Source: Runella slithyformis DSM 19594 | GTDB lineage: Bacteria > Bacteroidota > Bacteroidia > Cytophagales > Spirosomataceae | Length of the DNA stretch: 64,000 bases | NCBI RefSeq assembly: GCF_000218895.1 | Contig: NC_015703.1 | Span: 3,485,001-3,549,000 of the forward strand | Reading direction: 5' to 3' | Part shown: positions 16,632 through 26,240 of the stretch, in pieces | Layout of the letters: each line of letters opens with the position of its first letter | How positions within the stretch are numbered: the first letter of the stretch is position 1 | The notes under the pieces: model-generated | What the model saw: the letters and a program-made list of their open reading frames with translations, nothing else | The model's database searches: none | Told to the model about the DNA's origin: nothing | Made by a program: the position numbers and the translations under genes

Positions 16632-16662
16632 AAAGGGGCTCAATCAATCGTGCCCCTTTTTT
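16632..16662 (+). terminator. intrinsic terminator after sucB
   Basis: AAAGGGGC (16632-16639) pairs with GCCCCTTTT (16652-16660) and T residues follow. Confidence 0.75.
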
Positions 16663-16736
16663 ATAAAGCAGCAGGACGAAAAATGTCCGAAATGTGTTCT
16701 AACAGTTAAAAGACCAAAACAAGTTACATACATCCA

Positions 16737-18140
16737 ATGCAATACGACGTTATCGTAATCGGTTCGGGGCCCGGCGGCTATATTTGTGCCATTCGTTGTG
16801 CACAGTTAGGCTTGAAAACGGCCATTATCGAAAAATATAAAACCCTCGGCGGTACCTGCCTCAACGTAGGCTGTATTCCGTCCAAAGCATTGCTTGACTC
16901 TTCGGAGCATTATTACAATGCCGCTCACTCATTTGCTGAGCATGGTATCAAACTCGAAAACCTGAAGGTAGATCTGGCGCAGATGATCGCCCGTAAAAGC
17001 GAAGTGGTCAGCCAAGTATGCAAAGGCGTAGAGTTCCTGATGAAGAAAAACAAAATCGACGTGTATCAGGGCCTTGGCTCATTTGTGGATAAAAATACCG
17101 TCAAAGTGACAAAAGAAGGGGGGGATATTGAGATGATCACCTCCCAAAACATTGTCATTGCTACGGGCTCCAAACCTTCATCGCTGCCCGGCGTTACGAT
17201 CGATAAAAAACGGATCATCACCTCTACCGAGGCGCTTCAGCTCAACGAAATTCCCAAACACCTGATTGTTATCGGGGCAGGGGTAATCGGTGCTGAACTG
17301 GGCTCGGTCTATGCCCGTATCGGAGCCAAGGTAAGTTTTGTGGAATATGCCTCGGCGATGATTCCCACCATGGATGCCACGATGGGAAAAGAACTTCAGC
17401 GTACGGTAAAAAAATTGGGCGCAAATTTCTATTTCAGCCATAAAGTAAAAACGGTTGAAAATACCGGAGAGGAAGTCATTGTAACGGCCGAAAACCCCAA
17501 GGGAGAACTCGTGACCTTTACGGGTGATTATTGCCTGATGAGTGTGGGCCGCCGCCCTTATACGGATGGCCTGGCCTTGGAAAATGCGGGCCTCGCTGCC
17601 GATCAGCGCGGTAAAATCGAAGTGGATGAACATACGCTTCAAACCAAAGTGCCCAATATTTATGCCATTGGTGATGTCATTCGCGGAGCAATGTTGGCGC
17701 ATAAAGCGGAAGAAGAAGGCGTGTTTGTGGCAGAAACGATTGTGGGACAAAAACCGCATATCAATTACCTGCTGATACCAAACGTAGTATATACCTGGCC
17801 GGAAGTGGCGGGCGTAGGCTATACCGAAGACGAACTGAAAGCCAAGGGAATTGCTTACAAAACCGGTTCTTTCCCGTTTAAAGCATTGGGCCGTGCCCGT
17901 GCCAGTATGGACATTGACGGCACGGTAAAAGTACTGGCTCATAAAGAAACGGATGAAATTCTCGGGGCTCATATCATTGGGCCGCGCGCGGCTGATATGA
18001 TCGCGGAAGCGGTAGTGGCTATGGAATACCGAGCCTCAGCAGAAGATGTGAGCCGTATGTCGCATGCTCACCCCACGTACACCGAAGCATTTAAAGAAGC
18101 CTGTCTGGCCGCTACGGGCAACCGTGCATTGAATGCCTGA
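16737..18140 (+). CDS. lpdA: dihydrolipoyl dehydrogenase (E3)
   Basis: 467 residues. It reoxidises dihydrolipoamide on E2 using FAD and NAD+. Visible features: the FAD-binding GSGPGGYICAIRCAQLG, the redox disulfide Cys41/Cys46 in GGTCLNVGCIPSK, the NAD-binding GAGVIGAELGSVYARIG, and the C-terminal catalytic pair in HAHPTYTEAFKEA. It lies 118 nt after sucB and probably serves the sucAB complex, perhaps other 2-oxoacid complexes too. The Met at 16737 is the natural start, since FAD-binding begins at once (QYDVIVIGSG). Confidence 0.96.
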   Translation: MQYDVIVIGSGPGGYICAIRCAQLGLKTAIIEKYKTLGGTCLNVGCIPSKALLDSSEHYYNAAHSFAEHGIKLENLKVDLAQMIARKSEVVSQVCKGVEFLMKKNKIDVYQGLGSFVDKNTVKVTKEGGDIEMITSQNIVIATGSKPSSLPGVTIDKKRIITSTEALQLNEIPKHLIVIGAGVIGAELGSVYARIGAKVSFVEYASAMIPTMDATMGKELQRTVKKLGANFYFSHKVKTVENTGEEVIVTAENPKGELVTFTGDYCLMSVGRRPYTDGLALENAGLAADQRGKIEVDEHTLQTKVPNIYAIGDVIRGAMLAHKAEEEGVFVAETIVGQKPHINYLLIPNVVYTWPEVAGVGYTEDELKAKGIAYKTGSFPFKALGRARASMDIDGTVKVLAHKETDEILGAHIIGPRAADMIAEAVVAMEYRASAEDVSRMSHAHPTYTEAFKEACLAATGNRALNA

Positions 18141-18146
18141 AACTAC

Positions 18147-18190
18147 CTGTCGGTCAGCTCATAATGAACTGACCGACAGCTTTTCTATTT
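18147..18190. terminator. terminator between convergent lpdA and mcrC-like gene
   Basis: A perfect 11-bp stem CTGTCGGTCAG (18147-18157) / CTGACCGACAG (18169-18179) is followed by CTTTTC. It lies between two convergent genes and may serve both. Confidence 0.75.
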
Positions 18191-19456
18191 CTCTCCCCAA
18201 TATTTTTCCATTTTTGCTATTTCAGTTGACAGGGGAGAGGTTATGTCAAAAGGAATAATATTCAATACCAGACCTTCCTCAAAACGAAACGGGGGAAGCG
18301 GTGCCCGAAAATCTTCATGGGCGGGATAGATCAAAAAGAGAGAATCTGCATGATACTTGCGTCCATACGCATAGAGCTGGTATAAGTCGGTTTGTTCAAT
18401 ACCGTAATTGGGTGCCGTTGGGTTGATCCATTTCCATTTTATATCCATAATGATGGTTTGATCTTCAGTACGAATGACTAAGTCGGGCCGTAATCGAAAG
18501 CGGCGTTTGCCGGCATGATCATCGATCAGGAAATGCAGGTTGTCCTGATAGGAAACTTCGCGGCTAGTTAAATATCGTTTCGCTCCCCGGGCTATATAAC
18601 TCTCAAACAAACGCTCAGTGGGAAACAGCAGTGAATCGTTGACGTCGTTTCCCGCCGTGGCCCATGATTGCTGATTGAGCAGTACCTTGGCCCATTGAAG
18701 TGCCTGTGCGTAGCGGCCGGATCGTCGATCTGAGGTTGGGAGGCGCTTAAAATCGACTTCCGGTTGGGGAGAAGGACGCACGTCTTCCAGCGCAAAACGC
18801 AGTTGTCTTAAACGAATCTGATTCGGTAAGTAAAGGCTGCGTTTGGCTAAAAACAACACACAGGCCTTCAACAAACGATTGGGGAGAATATCAGCGGTGA
18901 ACCGGTCGGTTGAGGTAAAAAGCCATTCCGGGTGAAGGGGATTCTGGCGGTGCGGCAACCATTTTCCACGCATGAATGATTGATTTTCTTCAACGGTTTG
19001 GTACCCCCTTTCCAAACCCTGCCGCATGATCTGCTCCATTTCCTGTATAAAAGCCGAGATGAAAACCTCCCAAAGCGGCTGATTTGCTTCATGTAGGCGG
19101 GCCTGTGAAAGTCTGAGAAAAGGAATGTCGGATGCGCTGCGAAGCATTTTTAACAGGCTTTTCCTGGCGGTCAAGAGGCTGTTATTTTTAGACAATTTGG
19201 GTAATATCTCAAACCGGGTGCCATCAGAGGTCTGCAACAGTCCAACGTAGTTTTTAACTCTCAGACATTCTTTTCCCTTTTGAATAAAAAATTGAATGAT
19301 GGTATCGGTATGAGCGGTAAACGACCATTGTTTGAGTAAATCAAACGTGCGATCGGGAATAAATGTATCCGCCGTTTGGGTGATAACTGCGTTGCCCGGC
19401 AGGTCGGAAGCGCGTCGGATAATCCCAAACTCATACAGGACAATGTGCTGTGGCAT
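18185..19456 (-). CDS. orphan McrC-like restriction nuclease subunit
   Basis: 423 residues. The C-terminal part carries a PD-(D/E)xK nuclease core: Asp325 in RLRPDLVIRTEDQ, then Asp338 and Lys340 in MDIKWK. The N-terminal half has the McrC pattern of a beta-rich region (YVGLLQTSDGTRFEILPKL) followed by helices and a conserved RGKWLPHRQNPL region. McrC normally works with the GTPase McrB against modified cytosine DNA, but no AAA+/GTPase gene flanks it: lpdA is on one side and the divergent rimP operon on the other. It may use a distant McrB or act alone. Confidence 0.8.
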   Translation of the reverse strand: MPQHIVLYEFGIIRRASDLPGNAVITQTADTFIPDRTFDLLKQWSFTAHTDTIIQFFIQKGKECLRVKNYVGLLQTSDGTRFEILPKLSKNNSLLTARKSLLKMLRSASDIPFLRLSQARLHEANQPLWEVFISAFIQEMEQIMRQGLERGYQTVEENQSFMRGKWLPHRQNPLHPEWLFTSTDRFTADILPNRLLKACVLFLAKRSLYLPNQIRLRQLRFALEDVRPSPQPEVDFKRLPTSDRRSGRYAQALQWAKVLLNQQSWATAGNDVNDSLLFPTERLFESYIARGAKRYLTSREVSYQDNLHFLIDDHAGKRRFRLRPDLVIRTEDQTIIMDIKWKWINPTAPNYGIEQTDLYQLYAYGRKYHADSLFLIYPAHEDFRAPLPPFRFEEGLVLNIIPFDITSPLSTEIAKMEKYWGEK

Positions 19457-19477
19457 AGCAAATAATTGCGAAGGGTG

Positions 19478-19508
19478 TTGCTAAGTTGATAAAAATATGT
19501 TACTTTTG
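19478..19508 (+). promoter_or_regulatory. promoter of the rimP-nusA-infB operon
   Basis: TTG (19478-19480), a 20-nt spacer and TACTTTTG (19501-19508) match the bacteroidotal primary sigma consensus very well. It lies about 60 nt before the rimP ATG, leaving a T-rich leader (GGGGAAATTGCTTCCCCTTTTTTG) that can form a hairpin. Confidence 0.75.
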
Positions 19509-19530
19509 CACCACAATTTACGGTTAAGAT

Positions 19531-19558
19531 TTTGAGGGGAAATTGCTTCCCCTTTTTT
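19531..19558 (+). promoter_or_regulatory. leader hairpin with T-run before rimP
   Basis: GGGGAA and TTCCCC around a short loop are followed by TTTTTTG, directly upstream of the rimP start. It resembles an attenuator in the leader of the translation operon. No switching partner strand is obvious. Confidence 0.4.
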
Positions 19559-19569
19559 GTTGGAAAAAA

Positions 19570-20037
19570 ATGAATGTAAAAGAAAAAATTGTCGAACTGC
19601 TTTCCACCCTTTTAGAGGATGACAAATTTTTCATTGTAGAAGTGCAGGTGTCTGCCTCAAAAGTTCGGCAGAAGGTGACCGTATTAATAGACAGTGACCC
19701 GGGCATAAGTATAGATGAATGTGCCGAAATCAGCCGGCAGTTGGGAGAAATGCTCGAAACGCAGGAAGTACTTCCCAATGCGTATACGCTCGAAGTTTCC
19801 TCGCCGGGGGTGGATTACCCGCTGGCTATGCCTCGGCAGTTCCGTAAGAACATCGGGCGAACCCTGCGCGTTATCTTAAAAGACGGTATTGAGAAAAAAG
19901 GGCAGTTGATATCTGCCGATGAATTCGGGTTTGTACTGTTGGAAGAAGTGAAAAAGAAGAAAAAAGATCAGGTACCCGGTGAGTTGCCCTTCGCATATAC
20001 AGACATTGCCAAGGCGGAAGTGCAAATTAAATTTTGA
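19570..20037 (+). CDS. rimP: ribosome maturation factor RimP
   Basis: 155 residues from ATG 19570; the open frame begins at a TTG (19543) within the leader hairpin, so the ATG is preferred. RimP assists late 30S subunit assembly. Features: the N-terminal alpha/beta domain with VLIDSDPGISIDECAEISRQL and LEVSSPGVDYPL, and a C-terminal SH3-like barrel (GRTLRVILKDG..KGQL). It is the first gene of the canonical rimP-nusA-infB operon. Confidence 0.94.
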   Translation: MNVKEKIVELLSTLLEDDKFFIVEVQVSASKVRQKVTVLIDSDPGISIDECAEISRQLGEMLETQEVLPNAYTLEVSSPGVDYPLAMPRQFRKNIGRTLRVILKDGIEKKGQLISADEFGFVLLEEVKKKKKDQVPGELPFAYTDIAKAEVQIKF

Positions 20038-20138
20038 GTCTGATGAGAAAGTGTTATTTTTAGGTAGCGATTGAAATGTCTCAAAAATAACAGGATTATA
20101 TTAACTGAGTTGAAATTACGATTTAATGAATTGTTCTG

Positions 20139-20160
20139 TGTTTAACAAATAACAATTAAC
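20139..20160 (+). repeat. short period-7 repeat before nusA
   Basis: TTTAACAAATAACAATTAACT: AAC steps by seven bases (AACAAAT AACAATT AAC), ending 15 nt before the nusA ATG. Confidence 0.45.
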
Positions 20161-20174
20161 TGTTTTGAAAGAAA

Positions 20175-21419
20175 ATGGATAGCGTAGTATTGATAGAATC
20201 GTTCGCCGAGTTTGCTCGCTCCAAAAATATTGATCGTCCTACGATTATTAAAGTATTGGAGGAAGTGTTTCGCACGATGATTCGTAAAAAATACGGTACT
20301 GATACCAACTTTGATGTGATTATCAACCCGGATACCGGCGACCTCGAAATGTGGCGTACCCGTGAAATTGTGGATGATAACTCAGAAGATATTTGGGAAC
20401 CGGATAAAATACCTCTGGCCGAAGCACGCAAAATTCAGGATGACTTTGAAGTGGGCGAAGAAGTGGCTGAGGAGGTAAAACTGGAAGATTTCGGGCGGCG
20501 AATGGTCCAAACGGCACGTCAGACGCTGATTCAGAAAGTAAAGGATTTGGAGAAGGAGTTGCTGTATTTCAAATACAAAGACATGGTCGGTGACCTACTC
20601 AATGTAGAAGTATACCAAATACTCAAAAACGAACTCATTTGTTTAGACAGTGAAGGAAACGAACTGGTATTGCCCAAACAGGAGCAGATCTTTAAGGATA
20701 AATACCGTAAAGGCGAGCCTGTAAAGGTGGTGATTCACAAGGTAGAGCTCAACAACGGTACCCCACGAATTACGCTTTCCCGTACGTCTCCTGTATTCCT
20801 GGAGCGATTGTTTGAAGCCGAAATTCCTGAAATTTACGATGGCCTCATTAATATCCGTAAAATTGTGCGCGAGCCCGGCGAGCGTGCCAAAGTAGCGGTC
20901 GAGTCGTATGATGACCGTATTGATCCTGTAGGGGCATGTGTAGGGATGAAAGGATCACGGATTCATACCATTGTGAGAGAACTGAATAATGAGAACATTG
21001 ACGTTATCAATTATACCGAAAATCTCGAATTGCTCATTCAGCGCGCCCTCAGCCCTGCCAAAATCACATCGATGGTCATAGACCGAGATACCAAACGGGT
21101 GTCGGTTTATCTGAAACCGGACCAAGTGTCGTTGGCCATTGGAAAAGGCGGACAGAACATTAAACTCGCCGGACGTTTGGTCAGCATGGAAATTGATGTG
21201 TTCCGTGATGTAGAAGGTCAGGAAGATGAGGAAGATGTTGACTTAAGCGAATTTACGGATGAGATCGATGAGTGGATGATTGAAGAATTTCGCAAAATTG
21301 GTTTGGATACCGCAAAACAGGTCATCAATATCAGTAGAGAAGAGCTTGTACGCCGTACCGACCTAGAAGAAGAAACAGTAGAAGAAATCCTGGAAATTTT
21401 ACGTCGTGAATTTGAATGA
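20175..21419 (+). CDS. nusA: transcription termination/antitermination factor NusA
   Basis: 414 residues. It binds RNA polymerase and modulates pausing, termination and antitermination. Order: the NusA N-terminal domain (1-130, SVVLIESFAEFARSKNIDR), an S1 domain at about 130-200, then KH domains at about 210-345 including GACVGMKGSRIHTIVRELNNE and LAIGKGGQNIKLAGRL. A short acidic tail with one helix-hairpin-like segment (DTAKQVINISREELVRRTDL) follows. The two C-terminal acidic repeats of E. coli NusA are absent, as is common outside Gammaproteobacteria. Confidence 0.96.
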   Translation: MDSVVLIESFAEFARSKNIDRPTIIKVLEEVFRTMIRKKYGTDTNFDVIINPDTGDLEMWRTREIVDDNSEDIWEPDKIPLAEARKIQDDFEVGEEVAEEVKLEDFGRRMVQTARQTLIQKVKDLEKELLYFKYKDMVGDLLNVEVYQILKNELICLDSEGNELVLPKQEQIFKDKYRKGEPVKVVIHKVELNNGTPRITLSRTSPVFLERLFEAEIPEIYDGLINIRKIVREPGERAKVAVESYDDRIDPVGACVGMKGSRIHTIVRELNNENIDVINYTENLELLIQRALSPAKITSMVIDRDTKRVSVYLKPDQVSLAIGKGGQNIKLAGRLVSMEIDVFRDVEGQEDEEDVDLSEFTDEIDEWMIEEFRKIGLDTAKQVINISREELVRRTDLEEETVEEILEILRREFE

Positions 21420-21529
21420 TATAGCCTGTTTAGTATAAAATGACTCTTTAAATTGGAATATTTATGAGTTAATTTCGGGCTATACTTGACGTACAGAGAA
21501 CAGATAAATGTAGTTGAAAAATAAATCTG

Positions 21530-21537
21530 TATCTTTG
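21530..21537 (+). promoter_or_regulatory. possible internal -7 box upstream of infB
   Basis: TATCTTTG matches TAnnTTTG exactly, 70 nt before infB. The nearest upstream TTG is only 13 nt away, so the -33 element is poor. It may be a secondary promoter. Confidence 0.3.
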
Positions 21538-21557
21538 GGTTAATTTTCAGGGTTTTC

Positions 21558-21580
21558 CTAATAACGAATAACCAATAACT
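21558..21580 (+). repeat. short period-7 repeat before infB
   Basis: AATAACG AATAACC AATAACT, three heptamers in a row, about 25 nt before the infB ATG. Same sequence type as the tatA and nusA leaders. Confidence 0.55.
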
Positions 21581-21606
21581 CGTACTTCGGTACGTCTATT
21601 TCCAGT

Positions 21607-24600
21607 ATGTCGGAAGAAAAAAGTATGCGCCTTAGTCAAGCAGCACGAATACTCAACCGAAGCCACGCTGCGGTCGCAAGTATTTTGGGCGCTAAAGGCT
21701 TTAAGGTTGATAATAATCCCAATACAAAATTAAACGCTGAACAGCTTGAATTCCTGTCAAAAGAATTCAAGGTGGATGCGTTGTTGGGTGGAGTGACACC
21801 CAAAAAAGAAGAACCTGCCGCACCGCAATCTAAGTCAGACGACAGCCCAGTCCTTTATTTCCGTACATCGCAGGCGGCAGCGAACGCTCCCAAACCTGCT
21901 TTGGAAGAGTCGCAATCGGAAAAAGAAGAAAAGCTGCCCGAACCTGTGCTGCCTGAATCACCTTCCATTGGATTGAAAGTGGTAGGGAAGATAGACTTGG
22001 ATGCTCCTAAACCAATAAGTATCCCTACCCCTCCCAAATCGGAAGAAATCCCTAAAGAGATCATACCGGCAGTAGAGGAGAAAAAGCCTGTTATTGAAGA
22101 ACCAAAAGCGGAAGAGAAACCGATTGAGGTGAAACCTGTTGCCGTAGAGGAGAAAAAGCCGGACCGGCCTGTGTCTGTGGTCACCGAGCCTGCGAAAGAA
22201 GTAGCCTTGCCTGTGGCAGAGAATGTACCTGTCATTACCCCTCCTGCTTCCGTTGAAGCAACCCCCAAAGTTGAAGAAGCCCCCAAAACAGAAAGTAAGT
22301 CTGTTGAGGAATTGCCAAAAGTAGAGCCCATAATAGAACATAAAGCAGAAGTGGTACAAGAACCCGTGGTGGAAACTAAACCGGCACCTCAGCCTAAACC
22401 CAAGGAAGAGCCTGTCAAACCACAAACATTTGCCCCCGGGAAGGAAAGAGAAAGACCGCAACATTCCGCGCAGCCACCCGTCAAAGCAAAACCTGATCCT
22501 GTAAAAGAAGTTCCCGCCCCTGAGCCGGAGCCCCAACCTGTATTGATCGAAGCAAAAGGGGAAACCCTCAAAGGGCTGACTATTTTAGGTAAAATTGAAC
22601 TGCCTACCGAACGCCGTAGCGGTGGTGACGGTGGTAGCAGAGATAAAGACAAAGATAAAAAGCGCAAACGTAAACGTCTGCGTAAGGGAGAAAAAGTAAC
22701 TGACAATGCTCCGGCCAACACTCCCAACGCGACCGGCACTCCTAATGCCAATAACAGAGGCAGACAGGGTGACAGACCCAATACCCCTAATCAGCATTCA
22801 CCGAGGGACGGTGCGAGAACCAATGCCCCTGCCCCTCCCAATGCAAATGCCACTCCTAATGCAAACGGGACTAATGCAACTGCCGGAGGCGGTAACAATA
22901 CTGCTAAAAAAGGACCTAATACTGCACCGAGTACCAATACGGGAGCCAATAAGAAAGGCGGTAACAATCGTCGGGGCGAACGCAAGGATGAAATCAGCGA
23001 TAAAGAGGTTGCCGATTCAATCAAAGCTACTTACGCCCGTTTGAGTGGCACCACCAGTGGTAAAAACTTTGGGGCAGATAAACGTCGTGAACGCCGTCGT
23101 CTGCGGGCAGATGCCGCCGAAGAGCGTGCAATGCAGGAGCAGGAAGATGCCAAAATATTGAAAGTAACGGAGTTCATTTCCGCCAATGAATTATCATCTT
23201 TAATGGATGTGTCCGTGCAGGAAGTCATTTCGGTTTGTTTGAGTATGGGTATGTTCGTCTCGATCAACCAACGCCTGGATGCCGAAAGTATTACGCTGAT
23301 CGCTGATGAGTTTGGCTATGAAGTAGAGTTTATCTCTGCCGAAGAAGAGATTCAGGGGGATGTAAAAGTAGAAATAGATGCGGAAGAAGATTTGGTAGAG
23401 CGGGCACCGATCGTGACCATTATGGGGCACGTTGACCACGGGAAAACGTCATTGCTTGATTATATTCGTCGCACAAGGGTAGCTGCAGGAGAAGCGGGAG
23501 GAATTACGCAGCACATTGGAGCTTACAGTGTAAAAACCGATGGCGGTCGTCGAATCGCCTTCCTGGATACCCCGGGTCACGAAGCTTTTACGGCTATGCG
23601 TGCTCGCGGAGCTAAACTGACGGATGTGGTTATCATCGTGATTGCGGCGGATGATTCTATCATGCCTCAAACACGGGAAGCTATCAACCACGCTCAAAAT
23701 GCCAATGTTCCGATCGTATTTGCGTTCAGTAAAATAGATAAGCCCGGTGCCAATACGGAAAAAATACGTGAGGCATTAGCTAATATGAATATTTTGGTGG
23801 AAGAGTGGGGCGGTAAATACCAAACGCAGGAAATTTCCTCTAAATCAGGGATTGGTATCCCTGACCTTTTGGAAAAAGTATTGTTAGAGGCTGACCTGCT
23901 TGAATTAAAAGCCAATCCGAGCAGAAGAGCATCGGGAACCGTTGTTGAAGCATCGCTTGATAAAGGTCGCGGTTATGTAGCCACTATTCTTGTACAAACC
24001 GGTACATTGAAAGTGGGAGATGTGATCCTGGCAGGTGCCCACTTCGGGCGTGTACGGGCGATGTTTGATGCCACAAGTACCCGTCTGAAAGAAGCCGGCC
24101 CCTCTACGCCGGTCCAACTTTTAGGCTTGAACGGTGCCCCTCAGGCAGGTGATAAGTTTAACGTAATGGAAAATGAACGCGAAGCCCGTGAGATTGCTAA
24201 CAAGCGTGAACAGATCATGCGTGAACAGACCATTCGTACCCGTAAACATATTACGTTGGAAGAAATCGGCCGCAGAAAAGCAATCGGTACCTTTAAAGAG
24301 TTGAATATCATTGTAAAAGGTGATGTGGATGGTTCAGTGGAAGCCCTTTCGGATTCACTCCTTAAACTCTCGACGGAAGAAGTACAGGTCAATATCATCA
24401 ATAAGGCGGTAGGACAGATTGCAGAATCAGACATTAACCTAGCCATCGCTTCCGATGCCATCATTGTTGGATTCCAGGTTCGCCCGTCGAACAATGCCAA
24501 AAAACTGGCCGAGCAGGAGCAGATCGAGATACGTTTGTACTCGGTTATCTACGATGCCATCAATGAAGTAAAAGATGCCATGGCCGGGATGTTGGAACCA

Positions 24601-24906
24601 ACGATGGAAGAAGTCATTGTAGGTAATGCCGAAGTTCGTGAAGTCTTTAAGATCAGTAAGATTGGTACAGTAGCCGGGTCTTACGTCACCGACGGTATTA
24701 TCAAACGTAATAATAAGGTCAGGGTTATTCGTGACTTTATCGTGGTTCATGAAGGAGATATTTCGCAGCTGAAACGTTACAAAGATGATGTGAACGAAGT
24801 GAAATCCGGATTTGAATTTGGTTTGAGTATCAAAGGCTTGCATGATATCCAGGTTGGCGATATTGTAGAAAGCTTTGAAATGAAAGAAGTAAAACGGACA
24901 TTATAG
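21607..24906 (+). CDS. infB: translation initiation factor IF-2
   Basis: 1099 residues. This GTPase brings initiator tRNA to the ribosome. The N-terminal IF2N-like helix-turn ([21 protein letters not shown]) is followed by about 500 residues of low-complexity Pro/Glu/Lys and then Asn/Gly/Thr-rich sequence, long even for Bacteroidota. A second IF2N-like segment precedes the G domain. Motifs: G1 GHVDHGKTS near 607, G2 GGITQHIG, G3 DTPGHEAF, G4 FSKIDKPGA. Domains II-IV follow. Only the low-complexity part is expected to vary between strains. Confidence 0.97.
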   Translation: MSEEKSMRLSQAARILNRSHAAVASILGAKGFKVDNNPNTKLNAEQLEFLSKEFKVDALLGGVTPKKEEPAAPQSKSDDSPVLYFRTSQAAANAPKPALEESQSEKEEKLPEPVLPESPSIGLKVVGKIDLDAPKPISIPTPPKSEEIPKEIIPAVEEKKPVIEEPKAEEKPIEVKPVAVEEKKPDRPVSVVTEPAKEVALPVAENVPVITPPASVEATPKVEEAPKTESKSVEELPKVEPIIEHKAEVVQEPVVETKPAPQPKPKEEPVKPQTFAPGKERERPQHSAQPPVKAKPDPVKEVPAPEPEPQPVLIEAKGETLKGLTILGKIELPTERRSGGDGGSRDKDKDKKRKRKRLRKGEKVTDNAPANTPNATGTPNANNRGRQGDRPNTPNQHSPRDGARTNAPAPPNANATPNANGTNATAGGGNNTAKKGPNTAPSTNTGANKKGGNNRRGERKDEISDKEVADSIKATYARLSGTTSGKNFGADKRRERRRLRADAAEERAMQEQEDAKILKVTEFISANELSSLMDVSVQEVISVCLSMGMFVSINQRLDAESITLIADEFGYEVEFISAEEEIQGDVKVEIDAEEDLVERAPIVTIMGHVDHGKTSLLDYIRRTRVAAGEAGGITQHIGAYSVKTDGGRRIAFLDTPGHEAFTAMRARGAKLTDVVIIVIAADDSIMPQTREAINHAQNANVPIVFAFSKIDKPGANTEKIREALANMNILVEEWGGKYQTQEISSKSGIGIPDLLEKVLLEADLLELKANPSRRASGTVVEASLDKGRGYVATILVQTGTLKVGDVILAGAHFGRVRAMFDATSTRLKEAGPSTPVQLLGLNGAPQAGDKFNVMENEREAREIANKREQIMREQTIRTRKHITLEEIGRRKAIGTFKELNIIVKGDVDGSVEALSDSLLKLSTEEVQVNIINKAVGQIAESDINLAIASDAIIVGFQVRPSNNAKKLAEQEQIEIRLYSVIYDAINEVKDAMAGMLEPTMEEVIVGNAEVREVFKISKIGTVAGSYVTDGIIKRNNKVRVIRDFIVVHEGDISQLKRYKDDVNEVKSGFEFGLSIKGLHDIQVGDIVESFEMKEVKRTL

Positions 24907-24924
24907 AAATGTTATCATAATTTT

Positions 24925-24962
24925 AACAGGCTTTTAGGAACTCTAAAAGCCTGTTTTTTTTT
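24925..24962 (+). terminator. terminator of the rimP-nusA-infB operon
   Basis: AACAGGCTTTTAG (24925-24937) pairs with CTAAAAGCCTGTT (24943-24955), followed by a long T-run. Confidence 0.88.
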
Positions 24963-25069
24963 ATAGGGTAGATTTACTTTGACTATTTGATAATTTTAAG
25001 GCGGAAACCTCATTAGATACGATAAGTCTGCGCGTAATTTGATTTTTATAAACGTTTAAACTCTAATCC

Positions 25070-26059
25070 GTGGAAGAAATTCAACCCGATATTATTCACA
25101 GTATTCCTCAACGTCCGCCTTGGCGTAACGGTATGTTGTTGCTTGGGCTAATCATGCTTGGAATGTCTGTTGGTAATATCGTGGCGATGCTTATCATTAT
25201 TTCTGTTGGAGCCTTCATTGAAGGTCCGAATTTTGAGGATATCTCACGTATGGTTCAGGAGCCTGGCCGATTTCCTTATGCATGGTGGTACCTTATGATT
25301 CTGCACTCCGTGTCTCACCTTTTTACGTTTCTGATTCCGGGCGTTGTGTATTGGCGTTGGTCAGAAAAGCATCGGGTAGAGGAGTTTGTTCGCCGACCGC
25401 TTCCTTCGTTTGTGGTACTGATACTGGTTTTATTGACAGTAGTTACTTTTCTTCCTTTAAACAGTTGGATTATCGAATGGAATAGCCATCTGCATTTGCC
25501 TGAGGGCCTGCATCGCATGGAGGATTGGATGCGTCGTAAAGAAGATGAGCTGTTAAAAATGACACTGTTCCTGACCGATTTCAATTCCTGGCCAAAGTTC
25601 GGTGTGGCACTTTTAGTGATTGCTATCCTTCCTGCTATTGGTGAAGAAGTACTCTTCAGAGGAATTATCCAGCGTAAAATATTTCATAAAACAAGGGATG
25701 TACACTCCTCGGTTTGGTTGACTGCAATGTTATTCAGTGCCATTCATTTACAGTTTTATGGGTTTGTTCCCCGAATGCTGCTGGGAGCCATGTTTGGATA
25801 CATGTATTTTTGGGCGCGTAATCTATGGGCACCTATTTTTGCCCATTTTATTAATAACGGCCTTACTGTTTTAGCCATATTTTTATCACATCGGAAAGTC
25901 CTGAATTTTGAAGTGGGTACCTCGGAGTCGTCGGTGTCGTGGATAGGAGCGTTCCTCTCACTGGCTCTAACGGCAGTGTTGCTGCTGAATCTAAAAAGAA
26001 TCTCTCAACGAAGTCAAAACGTTACGAATGATACCAAGCCATTGGGAAAAAGTTTTTGA
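25070..26059 (+). CDS. CPBP-family intramembrane glutamic protease
   Basis: 329 residues from GTG 25070. Multi-pass membrane protein with about eight helices. The CPBP (CAAX protease/bacteriocin-processing) motifs are in order: GEEVLFRG near 192, FSAIHLQFYGF with its His, and FAHFINNG. The family cleaves substrates within the membrane; targets here are unknown. The 3' end overlaps the DUF2007 gene by 32 nt, and cdsA overlaps that in turn, so the three form one translationally coupled operon. Confidence 0.9.
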   Translation: MEEIQPDIIHSIPQRPPWRNGMLLLGLIMLGMSVGNIVAMLIIISVGAFIEGPNFEDISRMVQEPGRFPYAWWYLMILHSVSHLFTFLIPGVVYWRWSEKHRVEEFVRRPLPSFVVLILVLLTVVTFLPLNSWIIEWNSHLHLPEGLHRMEDWMRRKEDELLKMTLFLTDFNSWPKFGVALLVIAILPAIGEEVLFRGIIQRKIFHKTRDVHSSVWLTAMLFSAIHLQFYGFVPRMLLGAMFGYMYFWARNLWAPIFAHFINNGLTVLAIFLSHRKVLNFEVGTSESSVSWIGAFLSLALTAVLLLNLKRISQRSQNVTNDTKPLGKSF

Positions 26060-26240
26060 AACGAGTTTTCAACACCGGGCAGAAATCGCGCGCGAGTATT
26101 TGGAACAGCAGGGAATTTCGGCAGTAATCATCAATAAGCAGGACAGCAGTTACCATTTTGGAAAATGTGAGTTGTATGTTCCCGTGAAAGATGCTATCAT
26201 TGCCAAAACAATTATAGTGAATGAAATCTCGTTTGGATAA
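26028..26240 (+). CDS. DUF2007-family small protein
   Basis: 70 residues with the DUF2007 pattern: an alpha/beta fold with AEIAREYLEQQGISAVIINKQD, then GKCELYVPVKDAIIAKTII. These proteins are annotated as putative signal-transducing proteins without an experimental role. Its overlap with the genes on both sides argues that it is real and co-expressed with the membrane protease and CdsA. Confidence 0.82.
   Translation: MIPSHWEKVFETSFQHRAEIAREYLEQQGISAVIINKQDSSYHFGKCELYVPVKDAIIAKTIIVNEISFG

Noticed and set aside
17178-17972. 264-residue minus-strand ORF in lpdA
   Set aside because: Shadow frame of a clear coding gene; no homology-like motifs.
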